From the NCBI GenBank assembly GCA_038206385.1, contig JBBRAW010000016.1, positions 1 to 43,679 on the forward strand: a DNA stretch of 43,679 nucleotides. The letters are read 5' to 3'. A program made the translations under genes and the position numbers. Under the pieces are notes generated by a model. It was not told the origin of the DNA. It saw only the letters and a list, made by a program, of their open reading frames with translations, and did not search any database. Numbering within the stretch: the stretch's first letter is position 1; the number at the start of each line of letters is the position of its first letter. The stretch comes from JANXSD01 sp038206385. GTDB lineage: Bacteria; Bacteroidota; Bacteroidia; AKYH767-A; OLB10. Shown in pieces: positions 33,568 to 42,400 of the stretch.

Positions 33568-35477
33568 TTAAGAGCGGTATCTTTTGAAATACTAGTTACC
33601 GTAATTTCAATACGATTATTTATTTCATGTTCTTCTTCGATACATAAAAGTCCATTGATACAATGATTGAGCAATTTAGTTTCGCCATAACCCTTCGCTG
33701 TTAGTCGATCGGCTTTTATTCCTTGAGCAATTAAATATTGCATTACCAATTCCGCACGACGTTGTGTTAAGCTAAGATTTTCGGGATCTTTTCCTCTAGA
33801 ATCAGTATACGAACCAATTTCTATTTGAAGGCGAGGATTTTCTGAAAGTAAAGTTACTAATGACGATAATGCTTTTGAAGATGACAATTTTAATTGCCAA
33901 TCTTTTTTATTGAATGCAACGCCTTGCCATATTGCAGGACTATTTACTTTTATTTTCTTCATTGCAACATCCACATTTACTGTTTCAGAAAAACGTTTTC
34001 CTTTTGTTGTTGTAGAAGTATTTATCAAATAATAATTTTGATTATCACATTTTAAGGAATAATCTTTATCCCCATCTGCTCTAAAACGAACTTTGCCACT
34101 AGCATTTGTTACAACAACAGTATCTTTTTTACCAAGTTGTTGAACAGTAATATAAACTTTATCAATAGGTGTATTTCCACCTTGATCGACAACAGAAATT
34201 TGTATTTGAAGTTTAGGTAGATTCTTTTCGAAGCTAAAAATTTTATCTTCAACACTTTCACGATTAGAGGAGAAGTAACCCGATGCAGATGCTGAATCAA
34301 TGATATAACTAAAGTCATCCATAGATGAATTAATTGGTCGTCCTAAATTAATTGGTTGAGACCAAACGTCATTCACTTTATTTGATTCGAATATATCAAG
34401 ACCACCTAATCCTTCGAGACCATCAGAAGCAAAAAATAATGTTGAATCATTTTGCAAGAAGGGAAACATTTCATTGCCTTCTGTATTTATAGGCGCTCCT
34501 AAATTTGTTGGTTGGCTCCAATTATTTCCACCAAGATATTGAACCATATAAATATCGGTACCACCATATCCCCATGGCATATCAGAAGTAAAATACATAA
34601 TTGTTCCATCGTAACTTAATGCTGGATGACCAACAGAATACTCGCCACTATTGAACAGCATTTCTCCTTTTATTTTCCAAAAGCCTTCCACCAATTCTGA
34701 TTTATAAATTTTCAGAACATTGATATTTCGTTTATTTTTTTCAATAACATTACTCATGTAATTATTTCTAGTAAAATACATTGTATTGTTATCGTGCGAA
34801 AACACTAATGGACCTTCATTAAATTTTCCATTTACATCACCTCTTATTGGTTCTGGGTCAAGCCAATTTCCATAATCAGTTTTCTTTGCGTAAAACATAT
34901 CAAGGTATCGTTCGCCTGTCCAATCGGATTTCGTGCGGTTAGAACCTTTGTAATATTTATCTGATAGAAAAACTATTCCTGAGCGATAGAATGCTGGACT
35001 AAAATAATTTTGCTTAGGTGTATTTAATCTTAATGCATTAATTGTATACAAGGTTGTATCCATTTCAAATTGTTGTAGATTTGAACAAGCATGCAACATT
35101 CGTTGTGCACGAAAATCACTTTTGTTTAATTCCAAATACTTTCCCAATTCGATTTGTGCTTCACTATATTTTCCATTGCGCATCAAAGCTTCAGCTAGGA
35201 ACAAGTTCCACTCTGGTTTGGCATCTTGAAACTTAATAATTTTTCGATACCAAAATTCCGTTTTAACTGCATTGCCCATTTGATGATAGCAATCAGCAAT
35301 ATTGATCATTGCTTGATTGTCGATTTTATTTCGCAGTACATATTCATAATCTTTAGCAGCAGTAGCATACGCAAATTGATCATAATTTTCATTTGCTGTA
35401 CGCAGGCGCACTTGAACACATCCTGATAAAAGAACCATCAATAGGCTTGGAAATAAGAGAATAAATTGCTTTCTCAT
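33564..35477 (-). CDS. OmpA-family lipoprotein with TPR and PD40 repeats (PorE-like)
   Basis: The 637-residue protein has a lipoprotein signal (MRKQFILLFPSLLMVLLSGC), TPR-like helices at about 30-130, a PD40/WD40-like beta-propeller at about 160-400 (motifs YFSPAFYRSGIVFLSDK, GPLVFSHDNNTMYFTRNN, FASDGLEGLGGLDIFES), a carboxypeptidase-regulatory-like domain at about 410-500 and a C-terminal OmpA domain (IEIGSYTDSRGKDPENLSLT, QRRAELVMQYL). This layout equals PorE of the T9SS and the OmpA proteins that accompany sprB/sprF pairs: outer-membrane anchored, binding peptidoglycan. It starts 2 bp after the sprF stop and overlaps rarA by 4 bp. Confidence 0.88.
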   Translation of the reverse strand: MRKQFILLFPSLLMVLLSGCVQVRLRTANENYDQFAYATAAKDYEYVLRNKIDNQAMINIADCYHQMGNAVKTEFWYRKIIKFQDAKPEWNLFLAEALMRNGKYSEAQIELGKYLELNKSDFRAQRMLHACSNLQQFEMDTTLYTINALRLNTPKQNYFSPAFYRSGIVFLSDKYYKGSNRTKSDWTGERYLDMFYAKKTDYGNWLDPEPIRGDVNGKFNEGPLVFSHDNNTMYFTRNNYMSNVIEKNKRNINVLKIYKSELVEGFWKIKGEMLFNSGEYSVGHPALSYDGTIMYFTSDMPWGYGGTDIYMVQYLGGNNWSQPTNLGAPINTEGNEMFPFLQNDSTLFFASDGLEGLGGLDIFESNKVNDVWSQPINLGRPINSSMDDFSYIIDSASASGYFSSNRESVEDKIFSFEKNLPKLQIQISVVDQGGNTPIDKVYITVQQLGKKDTVVVTNASGKVRFRADGDKDYSLKCDNQNYYLINTSTTTKGKRFSETVNVDVAMKKIKVNSPAIWQGVAFNKKDWQLKLSSSKALSSLVTLLSENPRLQIEIGSYTDSRGKDPENLSLTQRRAELVMQYLIAQGIKADRLTAKGYGETKLLNHCINGLLCIEEEHEINNRIEITVTSISKDTALK

Positions 35478-35479
35478 AA

Positions 35480-36409
35480 TTAAAAATAGCGAGGAGATTT
35501 CATTTTCAAAACAGAGAACCCAAAATCGTAGCCCAACATTATTTCATGTGAACCAGAAGTGTAATTACTTAAACCACCGAGGGTATAATCGTAAGAATAA
35601 CCAATTCGTAGTTTCTTACTGATTTGATATTCGAACATTCCAACAATAGCTTCTTGGGAACGATAAGATGCACCGATCCAGAAAATATCATTTATCAAAA
35701 CATTTAAATTTAAGTCGTATTGAATTGGAGCATTCCCTTCATATCGTATCAAGAAAGAAGGTTTAAATTTTAAATCATTTTCATTTTCGAAAACTGCACC
35801 TGCAGTAGCAAAATACCTTCTTACTTGATGATGAACAGGTGTGCTTGGATCAACAGATCCACCTTGTGATTTATCATAACTTATTAAGAATGGCGCTGAC
35901 AAACCAGCATAGAATCTTGTTTGATAATAATAAACTCCAAAACCAGCATTTGGTAAAACGCTATTAAAAGTATTGTAGTCAAAAACTTTGTCATTAGGAT
36001 CCCAGTATGTTAATTTTACAACTTCAGAATTAAAATTACTTATTCCCGCTTGAATTCCAACTGACAACTTACCAATGCCTAATGGAAGATGGTAAGCTAA
36101 CATAGCATAGATATCCGTTTCCTTGGTAACGCCAATTTTATCTTGTTGGATTAATGCTCCCAATCCTAGATTTTTCTTTTTAATTAAACCATGAATAGTT
36201 CCTGAATACGTTACTGGAGCGCCTTCAAAACCTGACCATTGTTTACGATACATTAAAGTACTACTTACATATTCTTTACTTCCTGCATAGGCAGGATTAA
36301 TTAACAAACCATTAAACATATAATGACTTAACAAAGGACTTTGTTGAGACCAAGCGCTGATAGCAAAGCAACACATCACCATTAAGGAAAATAATATTTT
36401 TTTTCTCAT
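35480..36409 (-). CDS. sprF: PorP/SprF family T9SS outer-membrane protein
   Basis: The 309-residue protein has a signal peptide (MRKKILFSLMVMCCFAISAW), then the family hallmarks SHYMFNGLLINPAYAGSKEY and LMYRKQWSGFEGAPVTY, and a beta-barrel with alternating strands ending GYDFGFSVLKMKSPRYF. In Flavobacterium johnsoniae SprF is needed for export and surface attachment of SprB, and PorP/SprF proteins capture cargo that carries the type B sorting domain. The ATG overlaps the stop of the adhesin gene by 4 bp (ATGA), which fits a dedicated partner made at matched levels. The symbol is by family and context. Confidence 0.92.
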   Translation of the reverse strand: MRKKILFSLMVMCCFAISAWSQQSPLLSHYMFNGLLINPAYAGSKEYVSSTLMYRKQWSGFEGAPVTYSGTIHGLIKKKNLGLGALIQQDKIGVTKETDIYAMLAYHLPLGIGKLSVGIQAGISNFNSEVVKLTYWDPNDKVFDYNTFNSVLPNAGFGVYYYQTRFYAGLSAPFLISYDKSQGGSVDPSTPVHHQVRRYFATAGAVFENENDLKFKPSFLIRYEGNAPIQYDLNLNVLINDIFWIGASYRSQEAIVGMFEYQISKKLRIGYSYDYTLGGLSNYTSGSHEIMLGYDFGFSVLKMKSPRYF

Positions 36410-39400
36410 CGTCGCAGATCTACATACGTTTTAAAAATTTTATTTAGTTGACGAACCTTTAAAATAATGAAATAGGTTCCATCAGGTAAGTTTTCACCAT
36501 TATTATTTGTCCCTTTCCAATTGCTTCTATAACTATTCTTTTCGTAAACTTTACTTCCCCATCGGTTATAAACTACGAATTCATTATCGGGATAATCTTC
36601 TAAACCTTTAACAAGAAATTCATCGTTAAATCCGTCTTCATTTGGAGAGAATGCATTTGGAAGTAATACATTGGATAGGCAATCGAGAGAGTCACTTCGG
36701 TAAATATTTATTTTAGCTGAATCCCGACAAGTACCATTTAGAACAGTCCATTGAAAGATATTATTTCCGAAATTTAAATTTGATATTGCAGTAAATGCCC
36801 GCGATGCAAACTCGATACTAACGCCTGGTGAAAACGTTGACCATGATCCTGAGCCGAATTGTGGTCGAGTAGCATTTAAATTTGTTTCACTTCCGCAAAT
36901 AGTTCTATCAATACCTGGTATTGCTTCAATTTTAGAAGTGATCGCAACAGTAACATTAGATGATACTAAACATTTTCCATCAGTTACTGTCCATTTAAAA
37001 ATGTTATCCCCAGCATTCAAATTTGTTATATTAGAAATAGCAGATGTTGAATCCGAAAAAATAGTAATTCCTGAATTAGTAATTGCAGTCCAATATCCAA
37101 TTCCATAGGTTGGTGTATTTGCAGCAAGCATTGTTGATGTTTCACCGCATACAGTAAAATCCAAACCTGCATTTGAAATTAATTGTGGTGGTTCGCTAAG
37201 TATGTAAGATGAAGTGCTCGTACAATTATTTTGATCAGTAATTACAACAGTATAGGTATTTGAAGAAAGTCCTAAGATATTTTGAGTGATTGCGCCATTA
37301 CTCCAAATATAATTGTATGGTGCAGTACCTCCATTTAAGCTAAGGTATATTTCACCATCAGAAGATTGATAACATTTAAGATTATAGGGGGGATTTTTTT
37401 GTGGGATAACCGAATTTACAACAATAGATGATGGTTGTTTAACTTCTACTGAACGAACAGCAATACAACCACTCGCATCTCGTACCGTGACGGTATAAAT
37501 GTTTGCCACCAAGTTTATAATTGTTGGTGTTTTGTAAGGAAGGTTAGTCCAAGAATAATCTAAAGGCAACGTTCCACCACTAACGGAGATAGTAACAAAG
37601 CCATTATTACCACCGGGACAAGTAACATTTCCTGAATCAATAACAGTAATAGTAGGGCCGCTTAAATTGTTTACGTTTGCAATACTTGATTTAGTACATC
37701 CTTTAAAATCGGTAACGGTTAAACTATAGCTTCCTGCCGGAATATTAAACAGTGTATCATTTATTGAACCTGTTGACCATAACAATGAATAAGATGGAAT
37801 ACCTCCACTTACCGATACAACAACGGAACCATTATTAACACCACATGTTGCATTTTGTATAAGAGGAAATACAACATTGATTGCAGCTGGTTCTCCTACA
37901 AAATATGAATTAGTAGAAGTACACCCTTGGTTATCTGTAACAATAACAGAATAGTTTCCTGTACTTAAATTAATTACATCTTCCGTAACTTGTGTTGTGT
38001 TTATCCATGTAAATGTATATGGCTGAACGCCACCCGTGACATCTAAATTAATTGCTCCATTAGCTAATGCATTACACGATACACTATCAATATTTATTAA
38101 ATTAATTATTGGAAGTCCGGTATTTATTAAATTGAAAACAGTATCCTTCGTACAGAAACGAGAATCCGTTAATGTTAAAGAATAATTTCCCGCGGCGAGT
38201 GATGAAATTGTAGAAGATGCATCTGATGTTGACCACAAATAAGAATAATTTGGTGTACCTCCAGATACTTGAACAACAATAATTCCATTATTCAATCCAC
38301 AAGTTGCATTACTAATTGTTGCACTAATGATAAAAGGTGCAGGTGCAAAAACAGTATCAGAATAGATTACAGTACATCCATTAAAATCAGTTACAGTAAC
38401 TGTATAAATTCCTTCGGGGATATTTGAATTGTCAGCTGTTAAACCACCATTACTCCATAAGTAAGAATATGGCGCTACACCTTGTTGAACAACTACAATT
38501 AGAGATCCATCACTTCCATTTGGACAATTTACATCTGCTTTAGATTGAAGCTGAACAGTAGGGCCATCAACATTATTTACAACGAAATTTTGTTGAAATG
38601 TACATCCATTATTATCTGAAATAGTTACTGAGTATGTTGTTGCAGTTAAGCCATTAATTGTAGCAGTAGTACCTGAATTCGACCATGCATAAAAATATCC
38701 AGGAGTTCCTCCGGAAGGAGTTAATTGAATACTTCCATTTGCATTTCCACATGTTGAATTAATGACATTTGACAACGTTGTTATTGCTGTTGGTTCTGTT
38801 ATGGTTGTAGAAATTGAAGAAGTACATCCTGCAAAATCCGTTACCGTTAATGTATAACTACCAGCTGTTATTCCAGAAATATCTTTGGTTAAAAAACCAT
38901 TCGACCATAAGTAAGTATAAGGACCCGCACCACCACTTGTACTGATATCAATAGAACCATTATTTCCATTTTTGCAAAGCACATTTTGTTGATTTGTAAT
39001 CACTAATGATGGTGCACTAATATTTCCAACAGTAATTGAGTCGATTGATTTGCAATTATGAAAATCGGTTGTTGTTACTACATACATTCCAGGAATAAGA
39101 GATGAAATTGAACTCGTTGTTGCAGCATTCGACCAGAGATAAGTGAATGGTGTAGTACCACCACCTGTAGAAAGTGATATGCTTCCATTAGGCTGACCAC
39201 AATTGGAAGGAACACTTGTTAAGGATGCAAATAAAAGTGCGGGATTGGTAATAGTATAATTTGCAGTTGTCGTACATCCAACAAAATCAGTAACAATAAT
39301 TGTGTAAGTATTCGCAATTAAACTATCAGCAGTTAAACCACTATCACCATTCGACCATATTAAACTATTGTAAGGAGTCGTTCCTCCAGAAACATTCACA

Positions 39401-42400
39401 TTAATAACTCCATTCGAAGTTCCAAAACACAATGGTGCCGTTGAACTTGATAATTGAATTGTTGGAAATCCGCTGGAAACAACTTGAACTGAATCAGTTT
39501 TTTTACATCCTAAAGTATCGGTTACTGTTACAGTATAACTTCCTGCACTAATATTTACTAACGATGCTGAAATACTTCCTCCATTCCATTTATAAGTGTA
39601 TGGTGATGTACCTCCCCCACCTGCAACAACTACCGTTGCATTTGACAAATTACACGTTGCATTTGTTACAGTAAACGCAGCCGACACAACTGTTGGTGCA
39701 GGCAAGTTAACAGTTAAAGAACTGCTGCATCCGAAAAAATCAGTAATAGTAATTGTATAAATTCCACCACCAATATTTGTTCTGCTTTGAGTTATTACTC
39801 CATCATTCCAAAGGTATTGGTAAGGCGATTGTCCTCCTGCTTTCGAAATATAAATGGCACCGTTTACACTTGCATTACATTTAGGTGATTTAATAGAATC
39901 TAAAGCGAGGACAGGGCCTGCAATTGTACCAACTGTAAAAGAAAAAATTGAATCACAATTATTAAAATCAGTTACTGTAAGTGTAAAATTACCAGCAAGG
40001 ATATTTGTTATAGATGAACTTAGTCCGCCATTAGACCACAAATATGAATAAGGAGATACTCCTCCAGATATTACATTATTAATAGCACCATTTGCTTGTC
40101 CACACCTCGCTTTTGTGATAGATGATGAAATAGCAATTTTCAATGGTTGATCAACAAAAATGGTGAGTGAATCAGAGCAGCCATTATTATCTGTAACAGA
40201 AACAGTGTAATTACCAGAGATTAAATTGCTGATATCTTGCGTAACAGCAGTTGTAGACCAAGAATAAGTATATGGTTGTACACCACCAGAAACATCAATA
40301 TCTATTGCGCCATTATTTCCGCCATTACAACTAACATCCGTTTGGCTGATGATTGAAATTACTGGTCCGTTAGCTTGTGTAACATTTACTGTTTTAATTT
40401 TAGTACAGCCACGCAAATCTGTAATTGTCACACTATATTGCCCAGCAAAAAGATTGTTTATTGCTGCTGTTGTTGCTGAATTGCTCCATAAATAAGTATA
40501 AGGAGGAGTTCCTCCTGAAACATTCACTTGAGTACTTCCTAATGCTAATCCACAAAATGTTTGCGTAGTAGTAAATGACCCTGAAATTATAGAAGGTTGT
40601 GAAATATTTACTGTTCTAGTCGCAGTACAACTATTAGCATCAGTAACTACAACAGAATAAGTTCCCGAAATTAAATTTGAAATATCTTCAATTGTATCAG
40701 TGTTAGACCATAAAAAACTAAATGGCGTAGTACCTGAATTTACCGTTATATTAATTGCACCATTACTTCCTAAAAAACAAGATACATTTTGTGTACTTGC
40801 TAAACTAATACTTGGGCCAGGAATATTTATCAAACTAAATACGGATGATTTTGTACACCCATTTACATCCGTTGCTGTTACTGTATAATTTCCAGCTGAT
40901 CGATTCGAAATTGATGGTCCTGATGTTCCTGTTGACCATAGATAAGTATATCCAGGATTTCCTCCATTTGCAGCGGCATTAATATTTCCATTTGCATTTC
41001 CACAAGTTGGTTGTGTTGCAGAAAAAACGATACTTAGAGCTGAAGGTTGAAGAACAGAATCAGTAGCAGTTGTAGTGCAATTGTTGGCATCCGTTACTGT
41101 AACAGTATAAGTATTCGCAACAACGCCATTAATATTTTTTGTTGTAGCATTATTGCTCCACAAATAAGTTAACGGAAAAGCTCCTCCTGTAGTTGTTATA
41201 GTAATTGAACCTGTACTACCGTTAAAACATAATACTGGTGTTGTGGTAATTGCACTTATAACTGGTGCAGCTTGGTTAGAAATTGTTTTTGTCCCAATTA
41301 CAGTACATGAATTAAAGTCGGTGATTGTTACAGTATATGTTCCTGCTAATTGAGATGTTATTTGTTGCGTGGTTGCATTATTATTCCATAAGTAAGTATA
41401 TGGTGTTGTTCCACCAGATGCATTTGCGTTAATAGATCCATTGTTTGAACCACAACTACTATTTATACTAGTAAAACTTACTGCTAAAGTTGCAGGTTGA
41501 GTAATAGGATACGAGGCTGTTGATTTGCATCCATTTTGATCGGTAACAGTTACAGTATAAGTTCCTGAAGCAAGTGCAGATAAATCTTCAATAAGAATTC
41601 CATTTGACCATTGATACGTATAAGAACTAACACCTCCACTAACAGTAATATTTATACTTCCATTATTTGCTGAATGGCAACTTACATTTGTAATAACAGA
41701 AGCTATGCTAAGCGCTAACGGTTGCGTAACATTATATGTTTTTACGACTGAACAATTTAAAACATCAGTAATAGTTACGGAAAAAGTGCCTGCTGAAACA
41801 GATGAAATATCTTGTGTTGTTGCAGCATTGCTCCATAAGTAAGTATACGCCCCCGTACCACCTGATGGTGTAATATTTATTACTCCTGTTGGAACTCCAT
41901 TACATGCTAAATTAGTGATTATTGCTGTTGCATTAATGACTGCAGGTTGCGATATTGTATAATTTGCAGAAGTAGTACAAAGATTAGCATCTGTAACTGA
42001 AACAGTAAATGTACCTATAGAAAGACCTGTTAAATCTTGTGATACACTACTATTGCTCCACAAATAAGTTAACGTTCCAACTCCTCCAGTTACAGAAATA
42101 TCTATCGCACCATTTGATCCTCCGTTACAAGAAACATTTGTAACAAGAGCACTCGAAATAACAGGTGCATTTGCTGATGTAACTTGAATAGATTTTGAAA
42201 TAGTACAACCATTAAAATCTGTTACGGTGACAGTATAATTGGCAGGAGATAATCCATTTACAGTTGAAGTTGTAGCACTTGTATTCCATAAATAAGTATA
42301 AGGATTTGTTCCTCCTGATGGTGTTGCTGTTACGGAACCATTTACACTTCCACAAGTTGCTTGGGTTGTGCTTAATGTTAAAGCTAAAATTGTAGGTTGT

